A DNA stretch of 64,000 nucleotides from assembly GCA_016708345.1 (NCBI GenBank), contig JADJFX010000019.1, positions 1-64,000 of the forward strand, read 5' to 3'. This DNA is from Candidatus Rhodoferax bjergmarkensis (lineage in GTDB: Bacteria; Pseudomonadota; Gammaproteobacteria; Burkholderiales; Burkholderiaceae_C). The notes under the pieces are model-generated. The model worked only from the letters and a program-made list of their open reading frames with translations. It was not told the origin of the DNA and did no database searches. Position 1 is the first letter of the stretch; each line of letters opens with the position of its first letter. Both the position numbers and the translations under genes were made by a program. Below, in pieces: positions 25,160-34,080 of this stretch.

Positions 25160-25471
25160 ATGTACGCGGTCATAAAAACCGGCGGCAAGCAATATCGAGT
25201 TGCAGCCGGCGAAAAAATTAAAGTAGAACAGATTGCTGCGGACGTAGGCCAAGAGATTGTGTTCGACCAGGTTTTGGCAGTCGGCAACGGCGCAGAACTG
25301 AAGGTGGGTACTCCCTTGGTGTCCGGCGCAACAGTGAGTGTCACGGTAGTGGCTCACGGCAAACACGACAAGGTCAGCATTTTTAAAATGCGCCGTCGTA
25401 AGCATTACCAGAAACGTCAAGGTCATCGTCAACAGTTCACTGAACTGCTGATTGGTGCAATTGCGGCTTAA
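25160..25471 (+). CDS. rplU: 50S ribosomal protein L21
   Basis: 103 residues. MYAVIKTGGKQYRVAAGEKI start and FKMRRRKHYQKRQGHRQQFT are the L21 signature. Binds 23S rRNA with L20. First gene of rplU-rpmA-obg; L27 follows after 12 nt. Confidence 0.98.
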   Translation: MYAVIKTGGKQYRVAAGEKIKVEQIAADVGQEIVFDQVLAVGNGAELKVGTPLVSGATVSVTVVAHGKHDKVSIFKMRRRKHYQKRQGHRQQFTELLIGAIAA

Positions 25472-25483
25472 GAGGTACGGGTC

Positions 25484-25741
25484 ATGGCACAGAAAAAAGG
25501 CGGCGGCTCTACGCGAAACGGGCGCGATTCCAAGCCCAAAATGCTCGGTGTTAAGAAGTTCGGCGGAGAGGTGATCAGCGCTGGCGCAATCATCGTTCGT
25601 CAACGTGGCACCAAGTTCCATCCAGGCACCAATGTCGGTATCGGCAAAGATCACACTTTGTTTGCCTTGGTTGACGGCAATGTGTCGTTCGGCGTCAAAG
25701 GTGCACTGAACAAACATGTCGTGAGTGTTACTTCGGCATAA
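25484..25741 (+). CDS. rpmA: 50S ribosomal protein L27
   Basis: 85 residues. AQKKGGGSTRNGRDSKPKML and GAIIVRQRGTKFHPGTNVGI are diagnostic; the N-terminal tail reaches the peptidyl-transferase centre. No N-terminal cleavable extension as in Firmicutes. Followed by a terminator-like hairpin before obg. Confidence 0.98.
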   Translation: MAQKKGGGSTRNGRDSKPKMLGVKKFGGEVISAGAIIVRQRGTKFHPGTNVGIGKDHTLFALVDGNVSFGVKGALNKHVVSVTSA

Positions 25742-25764
25742 TCAGCTGAAAAACTCCGATTGAG

Positions 25765-25789
25765 ACCCTGCGCGCTGCGCGGGGTTTTT
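25765..25789 (+). terminator. Rho-independent terminator between rpmA and obg
   Basis: ACCCTGCGC / GCGCGGGGT stem with a short loop and a TTTTT tail. obg starts 21 nt later, so it may be partial and separate high ribosomal expression from obg. Confidence 0.7.
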
Positions 25790-25809
25790 CGTTTATAAAG
25801 CCCCAAATC

Positions 25810-26877
25810 ATGAAATTCGTTGATGAAGCCTATATTGACGTCTCTGCCGGAGACGGTGGCGCTGGCTGTGTCTCGTTTCGGCATGAAAAGTACAAAGAGT
25901 TTGGCGGACCCAATGGTGGCGACGGCGGACGCGGTGGTCATGTGTTTGCCGTGGCGGACCCCAACCTCAACACCTTGGTCGATTTTCGTTTCTCCAGACG
26001 CCATGACGCCAAGCGTGGTGAACACGGCATGGGTTCCGATATGTTTGGGGCAGCCGGAGATGACATCACCCTGAAGATGCCGGTGGGCACCATCATCACC
26101 GATGCGGAAACTGGTGAGGTTTTGTTTGAGTTGCTGACCCCCGGCGAAGTGATCACCATTGCCAAAGGCGGTGATGGCGGCTTCGGCAATTTGCGGTTCA
26201 AAAGTGCCATCAACCGTGCGCCACGGCAAAAAACGCCTGGCTGGCCTGGTGAAAAGCGCAATCTCAAACTTGAACTCAAGGTTTTGGCTGATGTGGGTTT
26301 GCTGGGCATGCCCAATGCGGGCAAGTCCACGCTGATCACAGCCATTTCCAATGCCAGGCCGCGCATTGCTGACTATCCGTTCACCACCTTGCACCCCAAT
26401 TTGGGGGTGGTGCGCGTGGGGCCGGAGCAAAGCTTTGTGGTGGCAGATTTACCAGGCCTGATTGAAGGGGCCTCGGAAGGTGCTGGGTTGGGACATTTGT
26501 TTTTGCGACATTTGCAGCGCACACGGCTGCTGCTGCACGTGATCGACATGGCACCTTTTGATGAATCGGTTGATACCGTTGCCCAAGCCAAGGCGATCGT
26601 GAACGAGCTCAAAAAGTACGACGCGGAGCTCTACAACAAGCCGCGTTGGCTGGTACTTAACAAGCTTGATATGGTTCCGCTCGATCAGCGCGCGGCTCTG
26701 GTGAAAGACTTTGTCAAGCGGCTCAAATTCAAAGGGCCAGTGTTTGAAATTTCAGCGCTCACGCGTGAAGGCTGTGAGTCGTTGATCAAGACCATCTACC
26801 AGCATGTCAAGGCACAGCAAAAGGCCGAGCAGACGCCAGAAGTTGTTGATCCCCGCTTTGTGGTGGCACCGGAATAG
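25810..26877 (+). CDS. obg: Obg/CgtA GTPase
   Basis: 355 residues. N-terminal glycine-rich Obg fold (FVDEAYIDVSAGDGGAGCVS), then the G domain: G1 GMPNAGKSTL near 170, G3 DLPGLIEGASEG, G4 NKLDM, and G5 EISALT. Essential ribosome-assembly and stringent-response GTPase. Typical position after rpmA and before proB. Confidence 0.97.
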   Translation: MKFVDEAYIDVSAGDGGAGCVSFRHEKYKEFGGPNGGDGGRGGHVFAVADPNLNTLVDFRFSRRHDAKRGEHGMGSDMFGAAGDDITLKMPVGTIITDAETGEVLFELLTPGEVITIAKGGDGGFGNLRFKSAINRAPRQKTPGWPGEKRNLKLELKVLADVGLLGMPNAGKSTLITAISNARPRIADYPFTTLHPNLGVVRVGPEQSFVVADLPGLIEGASEGAGLGHLFLRHLQRTRLLLHVIDMAPFDESVDTVAQAKAIVNELKKYDAELYNKPRWLVLNKLDMVPLDQRAALVKDFVKRLKFKGPVFEISALTREGCESLIKTIYQHVKAQQKAEQTPEVVDPRFVVAPE

Positions 26878-26880
26878 TAC

Positions 26881-26934
26881 TAATACTATTGTTTATATAG
26901 CGCGTCGCGCTCTTTTGACGTGCACTACAGACCC
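26881..26934 (+). repeat. Dispersed repeat copy between obg and proB
   Basis: TAATACTATTGTTTATATAG, then CGCGTCGCGCTCTTTTGACG and TGCACTACAGACC. Shares the ATAG, GCGC and CTACAG-CC framework; degenerate centre. Confidence 0.5.
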
Positions 26935-26936
26935 AA

Positions 26937-28073
26937 ATGACCATGGAAACTGCTTCGTTTGTATTGCGCGATGCCAAGCGCATCATTGTCAAGGTTGGCT
27001 CCAGCCTGGTAACCAATGAGGGGCGCGGGCTCGATGAGGCGGCCATTGGCGAGTGGTGTCGTCAAATGGCTTTGTTGGTGCGTGGAAGCTGTGAAGTCAT
27101 CATGGTGTCCAGCGGTGCGATTGCTGAGGGCATGAAGCGCCTAGGCTGGAGCCGTCGACCGCATGAAATTCATGAGTTGCAAGCGGCGGCAGCGGTGGGG
27201 CAGATGGGCTTGGCCCACATGTACGAGACCAAGCTGAGGCAAAACGGTTTGGGCAGCGCGCAGGTGCTTCTGACACATGCTGATCTGGCGGACCGGGAGC
27301 GTTACCTTAACGCGCGCTCAACCCTTTTGACATTGCTCAAACTGGGTGTGGTGCCGGTGATCAATGAAAACGACACGGTGGTCAACGATGAAATCAAGTT
27401 TGGCGACAACGACACGCTTGGCGCGCTTGTGGCCAATCTGGTCGAGGCCGATGCCTTGGTAATTCTGACGGATCAAAAGGGCCTGTACACCGCGGACCCG
27501 CGCAAAGACCCTCAAGCTCAGTTTGTCCATGTGGCCAAGGCCGGTGACCCGGCATTGGAGGCCATGGCCGGTGGCGCAGGGTCAAGTCTGGGGCGTGGCG
27601 GCATGATCACCAAAATACTGGCGGCCAAGCGCGCGGCGGGCTCTGGCGCGTCAACGGTGATTGCTTGGGGCCGAGAGCCCGATGCACTGGTGCGGTTGAA
27701 GCAAGGTGAGTCCATCGGCACCTTGCTGGTGGCGCAAACGCAGAAGACGCAAGCGCGTAAACAATGGATTGCCGACCACCTGCAACTGCGAGGTTCGGTG
27801 ACCGTTGACTCGGGTGCCATCCACAAGGTGCGCGACGAGGGCAAGAGTTTGCTGGCCATTGGGATGACGGCGGTAGACGGTGATTTTTCCCGGGGTGACG
27901 TCATCGCCATTCGCGATGCGCAGGGCACCGAGTTCGCCCGCGGATTGGCCAATTACGCCAGCGCAGAGGCGCGGCTCATTTGCCGTAAACCTTCAGCCGA
28001 GTTTGAAAAAATGCTGGGTTACATCGCCGAGCCTGAAATGGTGCACCGGGACAATCTGGTATTGACCCGCTGA
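26937..28073 (+). CDS. proB: Glutamate 5-kinase
   Basis: 378 residues. Amino-acid kinase domain with IIVKVGSSLVTNEGRGL, VMVSSGAIAEGMKRLG, VINENDTVVNDEIKFGDNDT and LTDQKGLYTADPR; C-terminal PUA domain from about residue 285. Catalyses the first step of proline synthesis; feedback inhibition by proline is usual. Two close start codons (26937, 26943) are possible. proA is not adjacent. Confidence 0.97.
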   Translation: MTMETASFVLRDAKRIIVKVGSSLVTNEGRGLDEAAIGEWCRQMALLVRGSCEVIMVSSGAIAEGMKRLGWSRRPHEIHELQAAAAVGQMGLAHMYETKLRQNGLGSAQVLLTHADLADRERYLNARSTLLTLLKLGVVPVINENDTVVNDEIKFGDNDTLGALVANLVEADALVILTDQKGLYTADPRKDPQAQFVHVAKAGDPALEAMAGGAGSSLGRGGMITKILAAKRAAGSGASTVIAWGREPDALVRLKQGESIGTLLVAQTQKTQARKQWIADHLQLRGSVTVDSGAIHKVRDEGKSLLAIGMTAVDGDFSRGDVIAIRDAQGTEFARGLANYASAEARLICRKPSAEFEKMLGYIAEPEMVHRDNLVLTR

Positions 28074-28074
28074 C

Positions 28075-28554
28075 TTATTTTTTCAGTGCCTTGATAATCT
28101 CAGCCGGCGAAATGGTCACGGTTGAGCGGCTGTCACAGGCAGCTTGCCGGGCGAAGGCGAGCGCATGTTTGGAGCGCAGGTTGTCATTCATTCCCTGCCA
28201 TTTGGGGTCTTTCACGGTGGCCCAATTTCCGCTTGATGTGTAATGGGCATAGGTTTTTACTTCCCCCGTGGCGCATCGAATACCTTCGTACATGGCGCTG
28301 AGCACGCCGCTTTCACTGGTGGCCACCATCACGTAGCGCACGATGCCGTCCGGTGTGATGACCAAGGTTGCCGGGTCAACACCAAAACGCAATGAGACGT
28401 AGCGCGGCATCTCGATCGGTATCACCTGATCCTTGTTGAAGGAGGGCGCTGGAGGTGCGACCGACTCCTTCCAGTCAGGATCGATTTCAGACAGGGCAGA
28501 GGCGCTCAGTGAGACCAAGGCCAAGCCTAGCCAGATCAGTTTGGATCGGTTCAT
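28075..28554 (-). CDS. CNP1-like periplasmic protein
   Basis: 159 residues with a signal peptide (KLIWLGLALVSLSASAL). IPIEMPRYVSLRFGVDPATL, GIRCATGEVKTYAHY and DNLRSKHALAFARQAACDS match the CNP1-like family, known mainly from betaproteobacteria and of unknown function. It commonly follows rppH; here a ~200-bp inverted-repeat element separates them. Confidence 0.75.
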   Translation of the reverse strand: MNRSKLIWLGLALVSLSASALSEIDPDWKESVAPPAPSFNKDQVIPIEMPRYVSLRFGVDPATLVITPDGIVRYVMVATSESGVLSAMYEGIRCATGEVKTYAHYTSSGNWATVKDPKWQGMNDNLRSKHALAFARQAACDSRSTVTISPAEIIKALKK

Positions 28555-28560
28555 ACTTAT

Positions 28561-28760
28561 CCTAAGGATGTGGCTAGGAATAATTTCCCGATTTACCCCG
28601 AGGAGTCGGGATGCGATGTGAGGCGCAAGACGGGCCCTCGTTCAGACCCGCCAGGGTAGGAACGACATGTAGCTCAGCTACACAAGCGGCTTGCAACGAA
28701 GCAGCGCGCCCGAATCCGACAGGGGAAATTGGGGAACTTATTTCTTGCCACATCCTAAGG
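28561..28760. mobile_element. MITE-like element between rppH and the CNP1-like gene
   Basis: Terminal inverted repeats: CCTAAGGATGTGGCTAGGAA at the left and the complement of TTCTTGCCACATCCTAAGG at the right; similarity continues inward (AATAATTTCCC / GGGGAACTTATT). No coding capacity. Its interior, read on the minus strand, resembles the element at 63453-63618 (GCTTCGTTG and CGCATCCC blocks). The right end supplies the last codon and stop of rppH. Confidence 0.7.
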
Positions 28761-29384
28761 CCTGGTTGGGCAGTACCCGGTTTGTGGATCAGGCTCATAG
28801 CTTGCGCCGGGCGGCAGCTCAAAGGTGGCACCCGGTATTGCATCATGGGTTGATTCGGATTCGTGCGGACGCATGCCCTGACGCAGGAAGCGGTTTCTGT
28901 GCTCGTTGCGTGGCAAATAGCGGGCAAGCTCCGTCAGCGCCATTTCGTAGACACCGCGTTTGAATTCGACCACCGCATCCAGCGGAACCCAATAATCGTT
29001 CCAACGCCAAGCGTCAAACTCCGGGTGATCGGTGGCACGCAGGTTCAAATCCCAGTCGTGACCCACCAATTGAAGCAAGAACCAGATCTGTTTCTGGCCT
29101 TTGTAATGGCCGCGCGAATCGCGGCGAATGTATCGGTCTGGCACCTCGTAGCGCAACCAGTCTCGGGTGCGGGCGACAATGCGAACATGCTCACGGAAGA
29201 GCCCCACTTCCTCGTGCAATTCGCGCATCATGGCCTGCTCGGGGGTTTCCCCCCGGTCAATGCCACCCTGCGGAAACTGCCACGAGTGCGTACGAATTCG
29301 CTTGCCCCAAAACACCTGATTTTTCTGGTTGAGCAGGACGATGCCGACGTTCGGTCTAAAGCCGTCTCGGTCAAGCATAATCAA
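28755..29384 (-). CDS. rppH: RNA pyrophosphohydrolase
   Basis: 209 residues. Nudix box at 40-62 (GGIDRGETPEQAMMRELHEE then VGL), N-terminal MLDRDGFRPNVGIVLLN, and ..QKQIWFLLQLVG, WRWNDYWVPLDAVVEFKRGV typical of betaproteobacterial RppH with a long C-terminus. Removes pyrophosphate from 5' mRNA ends to start decay. Divergent from proS. The C-terminus runs into a MITE-like element and may be altered. Confidence 0.95.
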   Translation of the reverse strand: MIMLDRDGFRPNVGIVLLNQKNQVFWGKRIRTHSWQFPQGGIDRGETPEQAMMRELHEEVGLFREHVRIVARTRDWLRYEVPDRYIRRDSRGHYKGQKQIWFLLQLVGHDWDLNLRATDHPEFDAWRWNDYWVPLDAVVEFKRGVYEMALTELARYLPRNEHRNRFLRQGMRPHESESTHDAIPGATFELPPGASYEPDPQTGYCPTRP

Positions 29385-29470
29385 ACCCCAAATTTAAAAC
29401 TTAGCCCATTATGCACAGCAAGCGCGGTGCATCAAGCGGCGAAGCCCTTAGTTAATCCCAAATTCCTGCC

Positions 29471-31216
29471 ATGAAAGCCTCCCAATTCCTCATATCCACC
29501 TTTAAAGAAGCACCCGCAGACGCCGAGGTGGTGAGTCACAAACTGATGATGCGCGCGGGCATGATCAAAAAGCTCGGTGCCGGTATCTACAGCCTGATGC
29601 CGATGGGCCTGCGTGTGGTGCGCAAGGTCGAGGCCATCGTGCGAGAAGAGATGAACCGCGCGGGTGCTGTGGAGCTGAGCATGCCGGTCGTGCAGCCAGC
29701 CGAGCTGTGGCAGGAGACCGGGCGTTTTGCCAAGATGGGCCCTGAACTTTTGCGCATCAAGGATCGGCATGGCCGGGATTTTGTGGTTCAGCCCACCAGC
29801 GAGGAGGTGGTGACCGACATTGCACGTCAAGAGATCAAGAGTTACAAACAGTTGCCGAAGAACTTTTACCAGATTCAAACCAAGTTCCGCGACGAGCGCC
29901 GTCCACGTTTTGGCCTGATGCGCGGGCGTGAATTCATCATGAAAGATGCCTACAGCTTTGATCGTGATCAAGTTTCTGCCAAAGCCAGTTATCAAAACAT
30001 GGCGCAAACCTACCGCCGTATTTTTGACCGCTTTGGGCTCACTTACCGTGCTGTTGCTGCCGACAGTGGCGCGATTGGCGGAGATTTGAGCGAAGAATTT
30101 CAGGTGATTGCCGCCACCGGCGAAGATGCCATCGTGTATTGCCCGACCGGCGACTACGCGGCGAACATGGAAAAGGCTGAAGCACTGGCACCGCAGACTG
30201 TACGCCCGGCCCCGCTCCAAACCATGACAAAAACGGCCACCCCTGGCAAAAGCACTTGCCAGGACGTTGCCGAACTGCTGAATTTGCCGTTGCAACAGAC
30301 TGTTAAATCTCTGGTCTTGGCCACCGATAGCCTCAATGCACAAGGCGAGATTGTCAAAACCCAGGTTTGGCTGTTGCTGGTGCGTGGCGACCATGACATG
30401 AACGAAGTCAAGGTAGGCAAGGTGCCGGGACTGGATGGGGGCTTTCGTTTTGCCACCGTGGCTGAAATCGAAGAGCACTTTGGCTGCAAACCGGGTTATT
30501 TGGGACCGGTGGGCTTGAAAAAGCCGGTGCAGATTGTGGCGGATCGCGACGTTGCCATCATGGGCGACTGGATTTGCGGTGCCAATGAAGCAGACTTTCA
30601 CCTCACCGGCGTCAACTGGGCGCGCGACGTGCCTGAGCCAGCCCTGGTGGCAGACATTCGCAATATTGTGGCGGGTGACGCCTCGCCGGACGGCAAAGGT
30701 GTGCTGGCGATTGAGCGCGGTATTGAAGTGGGCCATGTGTTCTACCTCGGCACCAAATACAGCCAGGCGATGAACGCAACCTTTCTGGATGTCAATGGCA
30801 AGCCGCAGTTCATGGAAATGGGCTGCTATGGCATCGGCATCACCCGTTTGCCTGCTGCCGCCATCGAGCAAAACCACGACGAGCGCGGCATCATCTGGCC
30901 GGACGCGCTGGCGCCGTTTACCGTGGTGCTGTGCCCCATCAGCCCGGATCGTTTTCCCGATGTCAACGCCGCCGCTGACAAGTTGTATGGCGAGCTGATG
31001 GCTGCCGGGGTCGATGTGATGCTCGATGACCGTGGTGAGCGCCCGGGTGCCATGTTTGCCGACTGGGAGCTGATTGGCGTGCCACACCGCGTGACCATTG
31101 GCGACCGTGCCCTCAAGCAAGGTCAGGTGGAATACCAGCACCGACGCGATGCTGCCGCTACCTCCGTGGCAGTGGCTGACATTGTGGCCCTGCTTCAATC
31201 CAGACTGAAGGTGTGA
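29471..31216 (+). CDS. proS: Prolyl-tRNA synthetase
   Basis: 581 residues, bacterial type. Class II motifs: motif 2 KFRDERRPRFGLMRGREFIM, motif 3 GCYGIGITRLPAAAIEQNHD; between them an INS editing domain (about 230-400) that deacylates Ala-tRNAPro. C-terminal anticodon-binding domain follows. The stop overlaps a possible GTG start of the lytic transglycosylase gene. Confidence 0.97.
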   Translation: MKASQFLISTFKEAPADAEVVSHKLMMRAGMIKKLGAGIYSLMPMGLRVVRKVEAIVREEMNRAGAVELSMPVVQPAELWQETGRFAKMGPELLRIKDRHGRDFVVQPTSEEVVTDIARQEIKSYKQLPKNFYQIQTKFRDERRPRFGLMRGREFIMKDAYSFDRDQVSAKASYQNMAQTYRRIFDRFGLTYRAVAADSGAIGGDLSEEFQVIAATGEDAIVYCPTGDYAANMEKAEALAPQTVRPAPLQTMTKTATPGKSTCQDVAELLNLPLQQTVKSLVLATDSLNAQGEIVKTQVWLLLVRGDHDMNEVKVGKVPGLDGGFRFATVAEIEEHFGCKPGYLGPVGLKKPVQIVADRDVAIMGDWICGANEADFHLTGVNWARDVPEPALVADIRNIVAGDASPDGKGVLAIERGIEVGHVFYLGTKYSQAMNATFLDVNGKPQFMEMGCYGIGITRLPAAAIEQNHDERGIIWPDALAPFTVVLCPISPDRFPDVNAAADKLYGELMAAGVDVMLDDRGERPGAMFADWELIGVPHRVTIGDRALKQGQVEYQHRRDAAATSVAVADIVALLQSRLKV

Positions 31217-31236
31217 GCCAGCCGCAGGTTTTGATC

Positions 31237-31875
31237 ATGGGTATGCAAAAAATAAGCCTCTTGCGCATGCTGGGTGGGCTTTTCTTGCTATTTATTTGTG
31301 AGCTAGTGCAAGCTGGCGGACAGCTGGAAGAGCCGCTGGTGGATTCGGTGCGCACGGCCCTGAGTTCGGCCATTTCGAATCAAGCGCCCCCGGTACCTGA
31401 ATTCAAGGACACCGAATCGCGCCTGGACTACCTGCGCTGGTTGGGCGTCATGAGTGAACGCCTGAAGAAAAAAAAGCCGGAATTGCATGTTCGCCGCGAG
31501 TTTCTGCAAACAGTTTGGTATGAAAGTCGCCGTGCCGGGCTAGACCCGACGCTGGTTCTGGGCTTGGTGCAGGTGGAGAGCAACTTCCGAAAATTTGCGG
31601 TGTCGAGCGTGGGCGCGCGCGGTTACATGCAGGTGATGCCGTTTTGGACGCGGGTGCTGGGCGACGGCGACGCTGGGAAGCTGTTTCACATGCAGACCAA
31701 TCTGCGTTTTGGCTGTGTGATTCTGCGCCATTACCTGGACCGCGAAAAAGGTGATCTTTTTCTGGCGCTGGGCCGCTACAACGGTTCGCGCGGCAAGGCA
31801 CCGTACCCGAATGCCGTGCTGGGTGCCCAAAAGCAGTGGGAAACTATTGCAAAAAGCCGATCTGGCCCTTTTTAA
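31237..31875 (+). CDS. Lytic transglycosylase (SLT domain)
   Basis: About 212 residues from ATG 31237 (31243 also possible; GTG 31213 would put residues before the signal peptide). Signal peptide LLRMLGGLFLLFICELVQAG. The SLT catalytic region has VQVESNFRKFAVSSVGARGY, MQVMPFW and LRHYLD..KGDLFLALGRYN; the Glu in VESNF is the catalytic acid. Cleaves peptidoglycan glycan strands in the periplasm. DNA 31286-31320 in the signal-peptide/early region loosely resembles the dispersed repeat. The 3' end overlaps the convergent AAA gene by 32 nt. Confidence 0.88.
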   Translation: MGMQKISLLRMLGGLFLLFICELVQAGGQLEEPLVDSVRTALSSAISNQAPPVPEFKDTESRLDYLRWLGVMSERLKKKKPELHVRREFLQTVWYESRRAGLDPTLVLGLVQVESNFRKFAVSSVGARGYMQVMPFWTRVLGDGDAGKLFHMQTNLRFGCVILRHYLDREKGDLFLALGRYNGSRGKAPYPNAVLGAQKQWETIAKSRSGPF

Positions 31876-32842
31876 GTCCCGCTTTGGGCAAGTCGGTCAC
31901 TTGAATCGTGTCGCGCTTGTCCAATTGGGCGTTGCCAAACCCGGTCATCAGGCCACGGCGCATTTCGCGTGGGGGCATCTCACTGAGCTGATCCAGCAGA
32001 TCACTTTGAGGTTCAGGTTCGAAGTGTTCGCCCCATCCATGTTCGCTGCGAATGCTTTGGTACAGGTTGCGGGCAATCTGGCGCGCAGCCTCCGGCGAGG
32101 GCGGCTCCACCTGAAACACATTCATGCGATTGAGAATCGGGTCCGGGATGCTTCGCTCATCGTTGGCCGTGGTGATCCAGATCACCTGGCTGGCGTCAAT
32201 GGACACCTCGGCGAACTCGTCGGTAAAGCTTTGTGCCGTGTCGTGCTCCAAGAGGCTGTAAAGCGCGCCCAGCGGGTCGTATTGCGCGTCACAACTGGCC
32301 TTGTCGATCTCATCCACCACGATCACCGGGTTGGCATACTCCCCATCCACCAGCGCCTCGAACACCTTGCCGGGCTTGGCACCTTTCCACTGGGACGATG
32401 AACCCGACAACAGCCAACCGGCGGTCATGGAGCTCATGGGCACCAGGCTCATGCCGGTTCCCAGCAGTTCAGCCAGTTTTTTGGCGAAATGGGTTTTGCC
32501 GATGCCCGGTGGCCCCAGCAGCAAAATGGGGGTGACTTCCAGCCCGTCGTGGGTGTCCTGGGCCAGGGCAACGTGACGCTTGACATCGTCCAGCACGTCG
32601 GTGAAATTGGGCAGGGTTTGGTACAGGTTGGCCATATCGGGCACGCCCGACGGTTTGACCTGAAAGCGCTGAGGGCCGCGCTCCAGCATGCGCCGGTAAG
32701 TGGAGCGCAGGCTGTCGTGTTCGTTGTCCGGAAGTTTGGCCAGCTTGCGCTCGACCTCATCAGGGTGAAACACGCGGCGCATTTTGGCCACCGGCAACAA
32801 AAACGGGGAAGATTGCGGAACAAGACTGCGAGATTCCATCAC
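31844..32842 (-). CDS. AAA-family ATPase
   Basis: 332 residues. Walker A LLLGPPGIGKTHFAK, Walker B NPVIVVDEIDKA, sensor-1-like VIWITTANDERSIPDPILNR with the arginine finger. The arrangement resembles the ATPase module of Lon but no protease domain follows. N-terminal 100 residues are helical and specific to this group. Role unknown; probably a remodelling ATPase in the cytoplasm. Confidence 0.8.
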   Translation of the reverse strand: MMESRSLVPQSSPFLLPVAKMRRVFHPDEVERKLAKLPDNEHDSLRSTYRRMLERGPQRFQVKPSGVPDMANLYQTLPNFTDVLDDVKRHVALAQDTHDGLEVTPILLLGPPGIGKTHFAKKLAELLGTGMSLVPMSSMTAGWLLSGSSSQWKGAKPGKVFEALVDGEYANPVIVVDEIDKASCDAQYDPLGALYSLLEHDTAQSFTDEFAEVSIDASQVIWITTANDERSIPDPILNRMNVFQVEPPSPEAARQIARNLYQSIRSEHGWGEHFEPEPQSDLLDQLSEMPPREMRRGLMTGFGNAQLDKRDTIQVTDLPKAGLKKGQIGFLQ

Positions 32843-32955
32843 GGCCTCCTGTGCAATAACGCCAAACCCAAAAACACGCCTTCATTCAATCACAACTGGC
32901 GTTTTTGGTGGCGTGATTAAGCCTGTGATTGGTGACCTAATTAACAGGTTTCAAC

Positions 32956-32980
32956 AAAAAAGCCACCTGATGGTGGCTTG
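32956..32980 (-). terminator. Rho-independent terminator of the glutaredoxin gene
   Basis: Minus-strand AAGCCACC-ATCA-GGTGGCTT stem followed by TTTTTTG, 47 nt after the grxD stop. The rest of 32843-33026 shows nothing recognisable. Confidence 0.75.
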
Positions 32981-33026
32981 AATGGTTCAGGCACGGACCG
33001 AGTCTGGTTGCAGTCCGCCTCGCACT

Positions 33027-33344
33027 TCAGGCTGCCAGCGCCTTTTGCAGTTCACCGCTCTCGTACATTTCCATCATGATGTCGGAGCCGCCAATGAATT
33101 CGCCCTTGACGTAGAGCTGCGGAATGGTGGGCCAGTTGCTGTATTCCTTGATGCCGGAACGAATTTCTTCGTCTTCCAGCACATTCACGGTTTTGATGCC
33201 GCTGGTATCCAAACCGCAGGCCTTTAAAACTTGCACCGCACGGCCGGAGAACCCGCACTGCGGAAAGCTGGCGCTGCCCTTCATGAAAAGTACCACGTCG
33301 TTGCCTTTTACCAGCTCGTCAATGCGTTGTTGGGTGTCGCTCAT
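33027..33344 (-). CDS. grxD: Monothiol glutaredoxin (Grx4 type)
   Basis: 105 residues. CGFS active site at C30 (SFPQCGFSGRAVQVLK), then WPTIPQLYVKGEFIGGSDIM for glutathione binding. Binds and delivers [2Fe-2S] clusters. Single gene with its own terminator. Confidence 0.95.
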   Translation of the reverse strand: MSDTQQRIDELVKGNDVVLFMKGSASFPQCGFSGRAVQVLKACGLDTSGIKTVNVLEDEEIRSGIKEYSNWPTIPQLYVKGEFIGGSDIMMEMYESGELQKALAA

Positions 33345-33438
33345 GTGAAAAATCCTCAGAAAAAGATGGCGCGATTATTTCACTGATCGGCACCAGTGGT
33401 GCGCGGGTAACCCTGATTGGTACAGGGATGCTGCATCA

Positions 33439-33495
33439 TTACTATCAAAATAGTAGCTGCTCGCGCAAGTTCTGCCTGCGCTGGAGGCCAATTTT
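33439..33495 (+). repeat. Dispersed repeat copy upstream of slyD
   Basis: TTACTATCAAAATAGTAGCTGCTCGCGCAAG split across TTCTGCCTGCGCTGGAGGCC. Contains TAGCTGC, CGCGCA and GCGCTGGAGGCC. The gap 33345-33599 holds this copy and nothing else that I can assign. Confidence 0.65.
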
Positions 33496-33599
33496 GTTTA
33501 AAAATTGTTTGTTAGGCACGGCCCTCCAGTGCTGCATTGCTGCGTCAATGCAGGAAAATAGCAGCTTGTTCATTGCAAGCTAAAACTCAACCCAAACCC

Positions 33600-34076
33600 A
33601 TGAAAATCGAAAAAAACACCGCCGTCACCCTGCGCTACAAAGTGCTGGACCTTCAGGGCAAGCTGCTGGAGGAAAGCAAGGCACCCATGGTCTACCTGCA
33701 TGGCGGCTATGGCAATACCTTTGCCAAAATAGAAGAAGCGCTGGACGGCAAGGAGAAGGGTTTTCAAACCACGCTGGAGTTGCAGCCGCAAGACGCCTTT
33801 GGTCTGCGCGACGAGAGTCTGGTGCAAACCATTCCCAAAACACAGTTTCCGCCGGGCGTCAAAGTCGGTGGCCAGTTGCAGGGCCAAGATGACCAAGGCC
33901 ACGCCCAAACCTTCACAGTCATGAAGATCAAGGGCCCGGTAGTGCTGCTGGACGGCAACCACCCGATGGCGGGCAAGGTGCTGCGTTTCAGCCTTGCAGT
34001 GACCGATGTGCGCTCTGCCTCAGACGAAGAGATTGCGCATGGCCACGTGCATGGCGAGCACGGTCACCACCATTAA
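33600..34076 (+). CDS. slyD: FKBP-type peptidyl-prolyl isomerase SlyD
   Basis: 158 residues from ATG 33600. KNTAVTLRYKVLDLQGKLLE start, MVYLHGGYGNTFAKIEEALD, an IF insert (TIPKTQFPPGVKVGGQLQGQ) and a His-rich tail (AHGHVHGEHGHHH) that binds nickel or other metals. A folding helper and metallochaperone in the cytoplasm. Confidence 0.92.
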   Translation: MKIEKNTAVTLRYKVLDLQGKLLEESKAPMVYLHGGYGNTFAKIEEALDGKEKGFQTTLELQPQDAFGLRDESLVQTIPKTQFPPGVKVGGQLQGQDDQGHAQTFTVMKIKGPVVLLDGNHPMAGKVLRFSLAVTDVRSASDEEIAHGHVHGEHGHHH

Positions 34077-34080
34077 TTCC

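Noticed and set aside
25079..25717. 212-codon minus-strand frame opposite rplU/rpmA
   Set aside because: Ribosomal protein genes are certain on the plus strand.
29432..31198. 588-codon open frame antisense to proS
   Set aside because: proS is unambiguous on the plus strand; the antisense frame has no family features and reflects codon bias.
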